A stretch of 42,120 nt of DNA from Lachnospiraceae bacterium (GTDB lineage: Bacteria; Bacillota; Clostridia; Lachnospirales; Lachnospiraceae): positions 1-42,120 of the forward strand of contig JAILLI010000047.1 of assembly GCA_024693225.1 (NCBI GenBank), written 5' to 3'. Each line of letters begins with the position of its first letter. The stretch's first letter is position 1. Under the pieces are notes generated by a model. The model did not search any database. It saw nothing but the letters and a program-made list of their open reading frames with translations, and was not told the DNA's origin. Positions 1-10,381 of this stretch are shown one piece after another. The position numbers and the translations under genes are program-made.

Positions 1-124
1 TCGCTCAAACAGTCCTCGACGCTTCAGGATAGCCTTCGCGTCTGCGGAACTCGCTTTGTGGCATCCCTGCAGACACCCGCTTCTCTCTGAACATTAACAG
101 TCAAGATAATTAAATGACGCTATA

Positions 125-1285
125 CTATATCTGGGACAACATATAGTCGACCAGGCGGGTCAAACCACAGGATCTTGCTTTTTTTATGTCAAAAGTCTGA
201 GACAGGGGATATATGATCTGCATGTCAAGGGTCTCTTTCGGGACCCGTCCGCTCCGCAGGGGCTCATAGAAATTGCGGACAAAATCTTCCTCGGTCGCAT
301 TTTCAAAATCCTTGGGGCGTAGATAGCGGAGCTGGCGTTTGGTGTTTTCGATAAGAACCTTTGCCGCAAGGGCTTCAAGGAGGTCGTAATCATCCTTTTG
401 CACATCGCAGAAGACGGGCGGGGCATCGCAGGAAACTATACGCCCGCATGTACGGTCAACCTTTATCCCCATTGGTTCAAATGAAAATGTCTCCCTGTCA
501 AGACGAAGCTTTAAGAGCATGCCGTACTCGGTGTACATCTGGCTTCTCTGATAGTCGGTATCAAAGATAAAATTCCCAAGAGAATAGAATATGGCCTTGG
601 AGCCGAAAAGCTCGTAATTGTTGACCACGTGAGGGTGGTGGGCTATCACTATGTCTGCCCCCATGTCCAGATAGGCCAGATAACGGTCCCTGGTATAGGG
701 GGAGGGAAGGGCTGTGAACTCCTCGCCCGCATGGGCAACTACTATGGCCCACCGGCAGGTGCTTTTGATCTGTTCTATGCGCTTTCTTATAAGGTCAAGG
801 TCACTCCAGGAAAAACAGCCGGGAGTGGTATCGCCCGCCTTTCTGCAGGCCCGCTGGTAACCCACCCCTATCATGCCTATGCCGCCGGCAGCATCGATAA
901 AAAGAGGGGCTGATGCCGCCTCAAGGTCCATACCGGCCCCTAAAGTCTTTGCCCCGCTTGCGGCTGCAATGTCAAGGGTGCTCTTTATGCCTTCCGGTCC
1001 CGCATCCATTATGTGGTTATTGCATATGTTCCAGATATCGGCCCCCATCTTTTGAAGAAAGGAGGCGACACCGGGATCCATGCTGTGATAGAGATTGTCA
1101 GAAGGCTCATTGACATCGTAGGTCTTTTTATAAAGGGGGCCCTCGACATTGACGATAAGGCTGTCAGTGTCTTTTAAAAAGGCTGCCACTTCAGGGGACA
1201 GAAGGTCATCATCTTCCCATCTGCCCTCCATGTATTTGTCAAATCCTATATCACCGGTAAAGGTGAGGGTTATGGTATCACTCAT
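125..1285 (-). CDS. CapA-family (PgsA-like) metallophosphatase, poly-gamma-glutamate biosynthesis type
   Basis: ORF 125..1372; likely start is the internal Met (MSDTITLTFTGDIGFDKY). Motifs GDIGFD, NVEGPL, NNHIMDAG, AHHPHVV, YSLGNFIFD. Start overlaps the murD stop. Confidence 0.85.
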   Translation of the reverse strand: MSDTITLTFTGDIGFDKYMEGRWEDDDLLSPEVAAFLKDTDSLIVNVEGPLYKKTYDVNEPSDNLYHSMDPGVASFLQKMGADIWNICNNHIMDAGPEGIKSTLDIAAASGAKTLGAGMDLEAASAPLFIDAAGGIGMIGVGYQRACRKAGDTTPGCFSWSDLDLIRKRIEQIKSTCRWAIVVAHAGEEFTALPSPYTRDRYLAYLDMGADIVIAHHPHVVNNYELFGSKAIFYSLGNFIFDTDYQRSQMYTEYGMLLKLRLDRETFSFEPMGIKVDRTCGRIVSCDAPPVFCDVQKDDYDLLEALAAKVLIENTKRQLRYLRPKDFENATEEDFVRNFYEPLRSGRVPKETLDMQIIYPLSQTFDIKKARSCGLTRLVDYMLSQI

Positions 1286-2471
1286 TGCAAAGCTCCCTGA
1301 AGACGTCCCCGCGCTCCTCGAAGTTCTTAAAGTACCCGTAGCTTGCCGAAGCCGGCGACAGTATAACGGCAAAGCCGGGCGCCGTGATTGCCTTTGCCAG
1401 CTTTACGGCCTCTGCCAGATCACCGGCATATCTGCAGTTGTCGCTCTTTTCAACGCTGTCGTATATGCGCTTTCCAGAAGCGTATGAGAAGATATAGTTG
1501 TATTCCCTGTGGGAATTGATGTAGTCGATCAGAAGATCATAGTTGATGCCCCTGTCCATGCCACCTATGAGAACGGTGGCGGCATTGGGAACGGAAGTCA
1601 GGGCCTGTATGGTGGCCGAGGGTATGGTGGATATGGAGTCGTCATAATAATCCACCCCTTCTATGGTACCTATGTACTCCAGACGGTGAGGGAGACCTTT
1701 AAAGTCTGAAAGAGCCCCCCTTATGGAATCCTCATCGATCCCGAAGACCGAGGAGCAGATCTTATATACAAAATGGGCGTTGTAATCGTTATGGTGGCCG
1801 AGGACCTTAAGATCGTAGGATGGTATATCTGACCGGTCTATGACCGTGGTATGTGCCCTGGTTTCAAGATGCGGCACGTTGTCCCCGACGAAGAAGAAGT
1901 CGTCCTCCCCCTGGTGGGCCGTTATATTGGCCTTGGCCGCAAAGTAGCGGTCAACAGTCTTATAATAATCCAGATGCTCCTCAAAGAGGTTTAAAAAGAC
2001 GGCTATATGGGGGGAAATGTCAAGGTGGGCCAGCTGGTGGCATGACATCTCAAAGACAACGACGGTATCGTCATCAATGTCCCCAAAGCTGTTAAGACAG
2101 GGCTCTCCTATGTTGCCGACAAGCAGGGTTTTATGCCCCGTTGCCGAAAGGGTGTGGTAGAGCATTGATGATGTCGTGCTTTTGCCCTTTGTGCCGGTGA
2201 CACCTATGGTATTTTTCCTGTAGCACTCAAGGAATATCCGGGTCTGGGAGGTAAAGCGGGGGTCATAGGTGTCAAGGACTATCCCCGGACTCTTGATGAT
2301 ATAGTCGTAGTCCTCCTCCTTCATATCTTCTCTTTTTCCTTCGAAGACATCCACAAGGAGGGGGCGGCAGTACCTGTCCAGGAATTCCTTTGTTGAGCGC
2401 CCCTCGCGCCCGAAGCCCCATATCAGTATCTTTTTGTTGTCAAATCTGTCATAGGTAAGCATATTTTTCAA
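1278..2471 (-). CDS. murD: UDP-N-acetylmuramoylalanine--D-glutamate ligase (MurD-like Mur ligase)
   Basis: GVTGTKGKSTTSSML P-loop, IWGFGREGRST N-terminus, LIGGMDRGINYDLL, ILSPASASYGYFKNFEERGDVF C-terminal motif. Confidence 0.88.
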   Translation of the reverse strand: MKNMLTYDRFDNKKILIWGFGREGRSTKEFLDRYCRPLLVDVFEGKREDMKEEDYDYIIKSPGIVLDTYDPRFTSQTRIFLECYRKNTIGVTGTKGKSTTSSMLYHTLSATGHKTLLVGNIGEPCLNSFGDIDDDTVVVFEMSCHQLAHLDISPHIAVFLNLFEEHLDYYKTVDRYFAAKANITAHQGEDDFFFVGDNVPHLETRAHTTVIDRSDIPSYDLKVLGHHNDYNAHFVYKICSSVFGIDEDSIRGALSDFKGLPHRLEYIGTIEGVDYYDDSISTIPSATIQALTSVPNAATVLIGGMDRGINYDLLIDYINSHREYNYIFSYASGKRIYDSVEKSDNCRYAGDLAEAVKLAKAITAPGFAVILSPASASYGYFKNFEERGDVFRELCNE

Positions 2472-2475
2472 CCGG

Positions 2476-2509
2476 TTTTTAAAATCGCCTGCAGCAAAGC
2501 GCAGGCGAT
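2476..2509 (-). terminator. Rho-independent terminator downstream of the zinc-ribbon gene
   Basis: Perfect 9-bp stem ATCGCCTGC(2484-2492)/GCAGGCGAT(2501-2509), followed on the minus strand by TTTTAAAAA. Confidence 0.7.
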
Positions 2510-2545
2510 CTTGTGTCTTATTCTGTTGCAGATGCTGTCACTAAT

Positions 2546-3001
2546 TCAGTGAAGGGCCCCGATGGATCTGATGAGCCAGGGCTCCTTGGCCTGACCCTTG
2601 CATACCTGTACAAAGCAGATGATCCTGACAACGGAAAAGATCAGGACAAAGATGACACCTGCGATGGGAACTATGCATGTCCAGCACAGAACACAGGATA
2701 ACAGGTAAATGACGATGACAGTAACATCAAGCTTGAGGGCCTCGCGTGCGTGGAAGCTGGCATAAGGTGAATCCTTTGAAAGGACATTGCACAGAAGTAC
2801 CCCAAGTATTCCGAAAAGATAAGCTGTAAGAGCATATACCTTGTTATCCGAGATATCCTGTGCGTCATACTCTGCAGTATGGTCCCAGGCCTCGATGACA
2901 GGAGCCGCACTTTCGGGTGCGCTGCCAAGGACGGCACCGCAGGCGGGACAGACGGCAGCGCCGTCAGGAAGCTCTTTACCGCAATTTGAACAAAAAGCCA
3001 T
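2546..3001 (-). CDS. Zinc-ribbon membrane protein (DUF4870-like)
   Basis: N-terminal CSNCGKELPDGAAVCPACG zinc ribbon, then hydrophobic helices; AAGGAGGTAGTTTATC upstream of ATG on the minus strand. Confidence 0.7.
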   Translation of the reverse strand: MAFCSNCGKELPDGAAVCPACGAVLGSAPESAAPVIEAWDHTAEYDAQDISDNKVYALTAYLFGILGVLLCNVLSKDSPYASFHAREALKLDVTVIVIYLLSCVLCWTCIVPIAGVIFVLIFSVVRIICFVQVCKGQAKEPWLIRSIGALH

Positions 3002-3092
3002 GATAAACTACCTCCTTATTAAATATCCAAAATGCCTTGTCATTTTACCATTATTATAAAAAAAATACAATCATTGTGATATACTATAGGAC

Positions 3093-5030
3093 ATGCAGTA
3101 CAATATATCCTATGACATCGCCGCGATACTTGTGCTCATAGTTTTAGCCGGCGGCATGAATACGGTGCTATACACGGATACACGCGGAGCCGGGCTCGTC
3201 CGCTTGTATGTTTACTGTGTGTTCATAAGTGCATTGATAGATGTTCTGACCGCCTACACCATAAGCTACGGTCATCTTATACCCGATCCGGTGAATGTGC
3301 TCCTGAACACCCTCTACCAGGTATCCTCCATAGCCTGCGTAGCAGTGGGGGTACGCACGGTCTTCAGTTATTATCCCCGTATCAGGAACAGGGATCTGGT
3401 GGCAAACCATATCCTCGTTGCACTTCTGGCACTTCTGATCACGGTCAATCTTTTTACCGGAGTGGTCTTTTATTTTGATGCGGGACGGTATATACACGGG
3501 CCCCTGTATTTTATGGCCTATATCATGTCCTTCCTGGTGATCATTCATGCTTTTTTCGTGGTGCTTGCAAACCGGGCCTACAGACCGGCAGTCACATCGA
3601 CCATAGTCATGTTCTTCCTGGCCATACCGATAATATTCTCCATAGTCCAGATGTTCCACCCTGATACCCTGCTCAATGCGTTCGGAGAGGCGTTCGCGGC
3701 CATCATCATGCTCTTTGCCCTTGAGACACCCGATTACAGAAAGCTGATGAAGACCATGAACGAGCTTGAAATTGCAAAGGAGGAAGCGAACATAGCCAAC
3801 AGGGCCAAGAGTGATTTTCTTGCCAGCATGTCCCATGAGATAAGGACACCGATAAACGGCATACTGGGAATGGATACCATGATACTCAGAGACTGCAGGG
3901 ACGACCAGATAGCCGAGTATGCGGAAAATATCAGGATATCGGGGAATGCCCTTCTGTCGATAATCAATGATATACTTGACTTAAGTAAGATCGAATCGGG
4001 AAAGATGGAGCTTGCAAGTGAGAGCTACGAGCTCTTTTCGATCCTCAGCGACTGTTATCAGATGAACCGGATGAGGGCTCTGGAAAAGGGGCTGGACTTT
4101 GTCATCGAAAACGATCCCGACATGCCCTCAATGTATCTGGGAGATGAGGTAAGGATCCGGCAGATAGTCAATAATCTCATATCAAATGGTATCAAGTATA
4201 CCAGGGAAGGCTTCGTAAAGGCCGGGGTCATCTGCAGCACGATCGAAGATCCTGAAGAGACCTTAGGGGATGCCGGGTACAGCATGCTCGAGATAAGGGT
4301 TTCGGATTCCGGCATAGGGATAAAGGAAGAAGACCTTGGCAGACTCTTTATGACCTTCTCAAGGCTTGAGGAGGAGAGGAACAGGAACATAGAGGGGACG
4401 GGGCTGGGCCTGCATATCACCAGGCAGATAGTAACGGCCATGAAGGGTACCATAGATGTTAAGAGTGAGTATGGAAAAGGCTCTGTATTTACGGTAAGGA
4501 TACCCCAGAAGATCATGGATAAAAGTCCCATGGGTGACTTTTCACAAAGGCTTAAGGACCGTATACACGTAGTAAAAAGCAGTACAGATATCATAAGCGC
4601 ACCCGGCAAAAAGGTCCTCGTGGTCGATGATGTTAAGATGAACATCCTTGTCTTTGCAGGCCTCCTAAAGGGGAGCGGGATGGAGATAGATACGGCTCTT
4701 TCAGGCCCTGAAGCGATAGAAAAGACAAAAGAGAAAAAATACGATATCATATTCATGGATCATCTGATGCCGGACATGGATGGTGTGGAAACACTTCACA
4801 GGATAAAAGAGGATGCATCGGGACCTAATGCCGATACTCCCGTTATAGTCCTTACGGCTAATGCCATCGTGGGAGTCCGCCCAATGTATATGGAAGAGGG
4901 CTTTGATAATTACCTGACAAAGCCTGTTGAACAGAATATACTTCTCAAGGTGATAAATGAAACCCTCTATCCTTCGGTGACGGATACCTCACAAAAGGAT
5001 CAGGGGACAAAGACAGAGAGTGGCTCATAA
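3093..5030 (+). CDS. Hybrid sensor histidine kinase with multi-TM N-terminal sensor and C-terminal receiver domain
   Basis: N-terminal TM helices; H-box [21 protein letters not shown]-box [11 protein letters not shown]-boxes [17 protein letters not shown] domain [10 protein letters not shown]...[13 protein letters not shown]...LTANAIVG...YLTKPV. Confidence 0.92.
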   Translation: MQYNISYDIAAILVLIVLAGGMNTVLYTDTRGAGLVRLYVYCVFISALIDVLTAYTISYGHLIPDPVNVLLNTLYQVSSIACVAVGVRTVFSYYPRIRNRDLVANHILVALLALLITVNLFTGVVFYFDAGRYIHGPLYFMAYIMSFLVIIHAFFVVLANRAYRPAVTSTIVMFFLAIPIIFSIVQMFHPDTLLNAFGEAFAAIIMLFALETPDYRKLMKTMNELEIAKEEANIANRAKSDFLASMSHEIRTPINGILGMDTMILRDCRDDQIAEYAENIRISGNALLSIINDILDLSKIESGKMELASESYELFSILSDCYQMNRMRALEKGLDFVIENDPDMPSMYLGDEVRIRQIVNNLISNGIKYTREGFVKAGVICSTIEDPEETLGDAGYSMLEIRVSDSGIGIKEEDLGRLFMTFSRLEEERNRNIEGTGLGLHITRQIVTAMKGTIDVKSEYGKGSVFTVRIPQKIMDKSPMGDFSQRLKDRIHVVKSSTDIISAPGKKVLVVDDVKMNILVFAGLLKGSGMEIDTALSGPEAIEKTKEKKYDIIFMDHLMPDMDGVETLHRIKEDASGPNADTPVIVLTANAIVGVRPMYMEEGFDNYLTKPVEQNILLKVINETLYPSVTDTSQKDQGTKTESGS

Positions 5031-5062
5031 GATGCAAAAGGCAGGGACAGGGAGGTGACGGT

Positions 5063-5425
5063 ATGGCAGAGGATATGAAAAAACTGAGAAAAAAGATAGA
5101 TGAGATCGATGATAAGATACTAAAGCTCTATGAAGAGCGGATGGATGTGGTAAGGTCCATAGGAAGATACAAGATGGAAAACTCTCTTCCGGTATATGAT
5201 GCCGCAAGGGAGGATGCCAAGCTGGAGGAGGTCTTTGCAAAAGTTAAGAACAAGGAATATGCCGACGGGGCAGCCCAGCTTTTTATCACCCTTATGCAGG
5301 CCAGCCGGGAGATGCAGGAGGAGATGATGGGGGTTTCCTATGACGGTTATGATGATTTTAACTGGGACGGGGAACCTGTAGGCATAGAGCTTGATCTTGG
5401 GGGAGATGACAATGTACGGAAGTGA
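5063..5425 (+). CDS. Chorismate mutase (AroQ-type, stand-alone)
   Basis: LRKKIDEIDDKILKLYEERMDVVRSIGRYKMENSLPVYDAAREDAKL is the typical AroQ helix 1 motif; SD-like GGGAGGTGAC upstream. Confidence 0.85.
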   Translation: MAEDMKKLRKKIDEIDDKILKLYEERMDVVRSIGRYKMENSLPVYDAAREDAKLEEVFAKVKNKEYADGAAQLFITLMQASREMQEEMMGVSYDGYDDFNWDGEPVGIELDLGGDDNVRK

Positions 5426-6701
5426 GATGATACTATACAGGGACTTTGTATACGGGGAGATCCTCGATGACCTTGACTATATCCTTACGGACAGGACAGA
5501 GGATGATGAGGACACCGTTGACAGGATGGATCTGTTTACGGGACGTCTCATAGAGCTTGCGGCCCGGTACGGATACAGCGGAAACTTATGGCAGGCTTAT
5601 CTTACCCTCATCATGGCCAACAATGAAAATGCCTATTCAAGAGCCTGTGAGATGAGAGGCGGTGTCGGGGGGAGCCTGCGTCAGGCCGCCCTTCACGATT
5701 TTGCCCTTTTCCGCAAGATGTTTGACCTTGACATAGGCAGGCTTGACAGGATATGCGGGACCGAAAACGCTAATCTTATAAGCAACTTCATCCCGGAAGA
5801 TGACAGGCCCTCTTCATACAACAGGAGGATCCGGGACCGTATCATGACCCTTCGTGACCAGCTTGCAGCCTCTTCGGATGATGAGGGATTTGCCGACTGC
5901 GTTGCCCAGTTTTACAAGGAGTTTGGTGTCGGAAGGTTCGGCCTTAACAAGGCATTCCGGATAGATGACAGTGAGGGGAGGGTAGAGATAAAGCCCATCA
6001 CCAACATAATGCATGTAAGCCTTGACGATCTGGTCGGATACGAGAGTGCCAAGGCAAAGCTCATAGCCAATACCGAAGCTTTTCTTGAAGGAAGGCCCTG
6101 CAACAACTGCCTCCTCTTCGGTGATGCCGGGACCGGCAAATCATCCTGTATCAAGGGGATCATGAACAGGTATTACGAGAGGGGGCTCCGTATCATAGAG
6201 ATATACAGGCACCAGTTCCGGTATCTGAACGAGATCATATCGCAGATCAAGAGCAGGAACTACCGCTTCATCATCTACATGGATGACCTGTCCTTTGAGG
6301 ATTACGAAACCGAATACAAGTATCTCAAGGCCGTCATCGAGGGAGGCCTTGAAAAGAAGCCCGCCAACATACTCATATATGCTACCTCCAACAGGCGGCA
6401 TATAGTAAGGGAGAAGTATTCGGACAAGCAGGACAGGGATGATGATCTTCATACCAACGATACGGTCCAGGAGAAGCTGTCCCTGGCTTACAGGTTCGGG
6501 GAGACCATTTTCTTTGCAAGACCCGACAAGAAACAGTTCGAACAGATCGTAAAAACCCTGGCCGACAGATACGGGGTCAGGATGGATGAAGAGGAGCTGC
6601 TCCTTGAGGCCAACAGATGGGAGCTGTCCCACGGCGGCCTGTCCGGAAGAACAGCCCAGCAGTTCATAGACCACCTGCTCGGCTGTGCAGCAGATAAATG
6701 A
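5406..6701 (+). CDS. AAA-type ATPase, DUF815 family
   Basis: Walker A LLFGDAGTGKSSCIKG, FIIYMDDLSFE Walker B-like, NILIYATSNRRHIVREKY, ARPDKKQFEQIV. ORF opens at TTG 5391; ATG 5406 or 5412 is more likely. Confidence 0.85.
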   Translation: MTMYGSEMILYRDFVYGEILDDLDYILTDRTEDDEDTVDRMDLFTGRLIELAARYGYSGNLWQAYLTLIMANNENAYSRACEMRGGVGGSLRQAALHDFALFRKMFDLDIGRLDRICGTENANLISNFIPEDDRPSSYNRRIRDRIMTLRDQLAASSDDEGFADCVAQFYKEFGVGRFGLNKAFRIDDSEGRVEIKPITNIMHVSLDDLVGYESAKAKLIANTEAFLEGRPCNNCLLFGDAGTGKSSCIKGIMNRYYERGLRIIEIYRHQFRYLNEIISQIKSRNYRFIIYMDDLSFEDYETEYKYLKAVIEGGLEKKPANILIYATSNRRHIVREKYSDKQDRDDDLHTNDTVQEKLSLAYRFGETIFFARPDKKQFEQIVKTLADRYGVRMDEEELLLEANRWELSHGGLSGRTAQQFIDHLLGCAADK

Positions 6702-6739
6702 TCTTTTTGAGCGAATCATAGAATAATCGGGAGGAAGAT

Positions 6740-8272
6740 ATGTCAGTAAGAACATTTGCCGCTATAGATGTCGGTTCATATGAGCTGGGTATGAAGATAT
6801 TCGAGTTTTCCGGCAAGGGCGGCATGAAAGAGATAGACAACATCCGACATTCGATAGAACTGGGAACGGATACATATCAGGACGGTATCATCAGCATGAG
6901 CCACATGGATGAGCTGTGCGAAGTCCTGTCCGATTTTTCATCCATAATGAAGTCATACAAGGTGGACGACTACAAGGCATACGGAACAAGCGCCATCAGG
7001 GAGACCAAGAACACAGCCATCGTTACCGAGCAGATAAAGCTCAGGACCGGGATCAGGCTGGATGTCCTGTCAAACTCCGAGCAGAGGTTCCTTCATTACA
7101 AGGCCGCGGCCCTCAAGGGATCCCGTTTTGACGAGTTCATCCGGGAAGGATGTGCTATTGCTGACATAGGCGGCGGATCCATCCAGATATCCCTCTTTGA
7201 CAATGACGCACTGGTCACGACCCAGAACATAAGGCTGGGGGTCCTTCGGGCAATGGATATGCTGGCGGCTCTGGCTCCCAGGACCAGGGATATGGAAGGC
7301 ATATTGAGGGAGCTCATAGACAACCAGCTACAGGTCTTCAGGAAGCTCTACCTGAAGGGAAGGAACATAAGGAACCTGATCCTGATAGATGATTATATCT
7401 CGGTCATGCTCTACCATATAGGAAGCCGTGACAGGACCTTTACGGCAGAGGATTTCCGGAAGCTGGCCACAAAGCTTAAGACCATGACAAAGAGTGAGAT
7501 AGCATCCGCTTACGGTCTCAATGAGGAGACGGTCCCCCTCCTTCTGCCCGCCATTTCCATAGTGTCAAGGGTACTCAAGATCACAAAAGCAGAGAACGTG
7601 TGGTCACCGGGCGTGTCCCTGTGCGACGGCATGGCATATGAGTATGCCGAGAAGGAGAAGCTGGTCAATTACAGGCATGATTTTGAGAACGATATCATAG
7701 CCTGTGCCAAGGTCATGTCCAAAAGGTACCAGGGCAACGAAGAGCGCAATGAGCTCATAGAAAAGGTTGCCGTAGACCTCTTTGAGGCGACGAAAAAGAT
7801 CCACGGGATGGGTAAGCGTGACAGGCTGATGCTCCGTATTGCTTCCCTCCTCAATGACTGCGGAAGGTATATCAGCATTGAGGCCGGCGCTGAGTGCGGA
7901 TATGATATCATAATGGCAACGGAGATGATAGGACTGTCCCATACCGAACGGGAGATAGTCGCCAACATAGTCCGATTCAACAAGATGCAGTTCATGTATT
8001 ACAACGAGCTGGCAGTACAGAGCGTACTTGATAAGAATTCCTACACCAGGATAGCAAAGCTTTCGGCCCTTTTCCGGCTTGCGGACGGCATATGCAGGAG
8101 CTACCGGACCAAGGTGAATGATGTCAGGTTCTCGGTAAAGGGGAATGAATTGGTGATAAATGTATACACACTCGATGACATAAACCTCGAACAGGGCTTC
8201 TTCTTCAGGAAGGCGTCACTGTTTGAGGAAGTTTTTTCCATAAAACCGGTGATGAGGTATAAGAGACTATGA
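6740..8272 (+). CDS. ppx: Ppx/GppA exopolyphosphatase-family protein with C-terminal HD-like domain
   Basis: FAAIDVGSYELGMKIFE, AYGTSAIRETKN, ADIGGGSIQISLF; C-terminal HD-like helical region. Confidence 0.88.
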   Translation: MSVRTFAAIDVGSYELGMKIFEFSGKGGMKEIDNIRHSIELGTDTYQDGIISMSHMDELCEVLSDFSSIMKSYKVDDYKAYGTSAIRETKNTAIVTEQIKLRTGIRLDVLSNSEQRFLHYKAAALKGSRFDEFIREGCAIADIGGGSIQISLFDNDALVTTQNIRLGVLRAMDMLAALAPRTRDMEGILRELIDNQLQVFRKLYLKGRNIRNLILIDDYISVMLYHIGSRDRTFTAEDFRKLATKLKTMTKSEIASAYGLNEETVPLLLPAISIVSRVLKITKAENVWSPGVSLCDGMAYEYAEKEKLVNYRHDFENDIIACAKVMSKRYQGNEERNELIEKVAVDLFEATKKIHGMGKRDRLMLRIASLLNDCGRYISIEAGAECGYDIIMATEMIGLSHTEREIVANIVRFNKMQFMYYNELAVQSVLDKNSYTRIAKLSALFRLADGICRSYRTKVNDVRFSVKGNELVINVYTLDDINLEQGFFFRKASLFEEVFSIKPVMRYKRL

Positions 8273-10380
8273 AAGATTTTGACAGGAAAGACTACTATGT
8301 GAACAGGGAGCTGTCATGGCTGATGTTTGACGAGAGGGTGCTCGGCGAGGCGACGGATACCTCAAACCCTCTTATGGAGAGACTGAAGTTCCTTTCCATA
8401 ACCGCATCCAACCTGGACGAATTCTTCATGGTAAGGGTGGCATCCCTTATAGACATGAAGCATGCGGGTTATGCCAAGCGTGATATAGCGGGGATGACGG
8501 TGGATGAGCAGCTCGAGGTCGTATCGGCCAAGACCCATGAGCTGGTCGATACCCAGTATTTTGTCCTTCTACATACCCTCCTGCCCCTCATGGAAGTAGA
8601 GGGTATAAGCTTTGTCACAAGACACGAGCACCTGACAAGTGAGCAGGCCGAATACGTCGACAGGTATTTTGAGGAGGAAGTCTATCCGGTCTTAACGCCC
8701 ATGGCGGTTGACAGTTCCAGACCCTTCCCGCTTGTTCGGAACAGGACCTTAAACATAGGGGCCCTGATCAGTAAAAAGGGTGAGGATACGCGTGATTTTG
8801 CAACGGTCCAGGTCCCCGGTGTCCTGGGGAGGATAGTCGAGATACCTTCCGATGAGGGCAGGACCTTTATCCTGCTCGAGGAGGTCATAGAGCGTAACAT
8901 GGCAAAGCTCTTTCTCAATTATGACGTGGTATGCGCCTACCCTTACAGGATAATGAGAAACGCCGATCTTACCATAGACGAGGAAGAGGCGGCCGACCTT
9001 CTAAAGGAGATAGAAAGACAGATAAAACGCCGGCAGTGGGGCGAGGTCATAAGGCTGGAGGTTGCCGATGACATAGATGGCGAGCTCATGAAGATATTAA
9101 AGGAAGAGCTTTCGGTAAGGGAGGACGGCATCTACAGGATCGCCGGCCCCATCGATCTTACCTTTTTCATGAAGCTGTACGGGTATGAAGGCTTTGACCA
9201 CTTGAAAAGGCCGGCATATACCCCCAGGCCGGTTCCGGAGATCAGGGACGGGGAGGACATATTTGCAGCCATAAGGGGGCATGACATACTCATGCACCAC
9301 CCCTACCAGACCTTTGATCCGGTCATAAACTTTGTAAGGAGTGCGGCCAAGGACCCGGATGTCCTTGCCATCAAGCAGACCCTCTACCGTGTCAGCGGCA
9401 ATTCGCCCATCATAGCAGCCCTTGCGGAGGCGGCCGAGAACGGCAAGCAGGTCACTGTGCTGGTCGAACTCAAGGCCCGGTTTGATGAGGAGAACAACAT
9501 AGTATGGGCAAGAAAGCTTGAAAAAGCCGGATGCCACGTCATATACGGTCTTGTGGGTCTTAAGACCCACTGCAAGATAACCCTGGTGGTAAGGCGCGAA
9601 GAGGACGGCATCAGGCGCTACGTCCATCTGGGGACCGGAAACTACAACGACAGCACGGCCAAGCTCTATACCGATCTGGGACTTCTGACCTGTGCCGAAC
9701 AGATGGGAGAGGACGCAACGGCCGTCTTCAACATGCTGAGCGGATATTCGGAGCCCCTCTACTGGAACAGGCTGACCCTGGCTCCCCTGTGGCTTAAGGA
9801 CAGGTTTTTGCATCTCATAGGAAGAGAGGCGGAAAATGCCCGTGCCGGCAAGCGGGCCTATATAGTGGCCAAGGTCAATTCCATCTGTGACAAGGAGGTC
9901 ATAAAAGCCCTTTACGAAGCTTCCTGCGCCGGGGTAAAGATCGAACTCATAGTAAGAGGGATCTGCTGCCTCAAGCCTGGCATAAAGGATGTTTCTGAAA
10001 ACATAAGCGTCAGGTCCATAGTCGGGGACTTCCTCGAGCACAGCAGGATATTCTATTTCGAGAATGCCGGGAACAGGGAAGTTTACTGCGGATCCTCGGA
10101 CTGGATGCCCAGGAATCTGCTCCGGCGTGTTGAGATAATGTTCCCCATACTTGACGAATCACTTAAGGAGAGAGTAATTTATATACTCGAGACACTGCTT
10201 TCGGATACGGAGAAGGCAAGGATCGAGCTTGACGACGGAACCTATGAGCGCCTTGAGCGCCGACACAGGGAGCCCGTCAACGCCCAGATGGCTTTCTGCG
10301 AGTGGGCGGCCGCTCTTTGCGGAAAAGAAGATACGGTTGAGAACAGCAGGGTATTCATTCCTATAGAGGGAGGTGTTTGA
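8269..10380 (+). CDS. ppk1: Polyphosphate kinase 1
   Basis: YVNRELSWLMFDERVL, SNLDEFFMVRV, DVLAIKQTLYRVSGNSPI, VTVLVELKARFDEENN, YVHLGTGNYND, CGSSDWMPRNL. 4-bp overlap with ppx. Confidence 0.97.
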   Translation: MKDFDRKDYYVNRELSWLMFDERVLGEATDTSNPLMERLKFLSITASNLDEFFMVRVASLIDMKHAGYAKRDIAGMTVDEQLEVVSAKTHELVDTQYFVLLHTLLPLMEVEGISFVTRHEHLTSEQAEYVDRYFEEEVYPVLTPMAVDSSRPFPLVRNRTLNIGALISKKGEDTRDFATVQVPGVLGRIVEIPSDEGRTFILLEEVIERNMAKLFLNYDVVCAYPYRIMRNADLTIDEEEAADLLKEIERQIKRRQWGEVIRLEVADDIDGELMKILKEELSVREDGIYRIAGPIDLTFFMKLYGYEGFDHLKRPAYTPRPVPEIRDGEDIFAAIRGHDILMHHPYQTFDPVINFVRSAAKDPDVLAIKQTLYRVSGNSPIIAALAEAAENGKQVTVLVELKARFDEENNIVWARKLEKAGCHVIYGLVGLKTHCKITLVVRREEDGIRRYVHLGTGNYNDSTAKLYTDLGLLTCAEQMGEDATAVFNMLSGYSEPLYWNRLTLAPLWLKDRFLHLIGREAENARAGKRAYIVAKVNSICDKEVIKALYEASCAGVKIELIVRGICCLKPGIKDVSENISVRSIVGDFLEHSRIFYFENAGNREVYCGSSDWMPRNLLRRVEIMFPILDESLKERVIYILETLLSDTEKARIELDDGTYERLERRHREPVNAQMAFCEWAAALCGKEDTVENSRVFIPIEGGV

Positions 10381-10381
10381 A

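Noticed and set aside
4058-4756. 232-aa minus-strand ORF opposite the histidine kinase
   Set aside because: Shadow ORF; overlaps the H/N/G-box-bearing kinase.
9097-10041. 314-aa minus-strand ORF opposite ppk1
   Set aside because: Shadow ORF; no domain motifs and the plus strand clearly encodes Ppk1.
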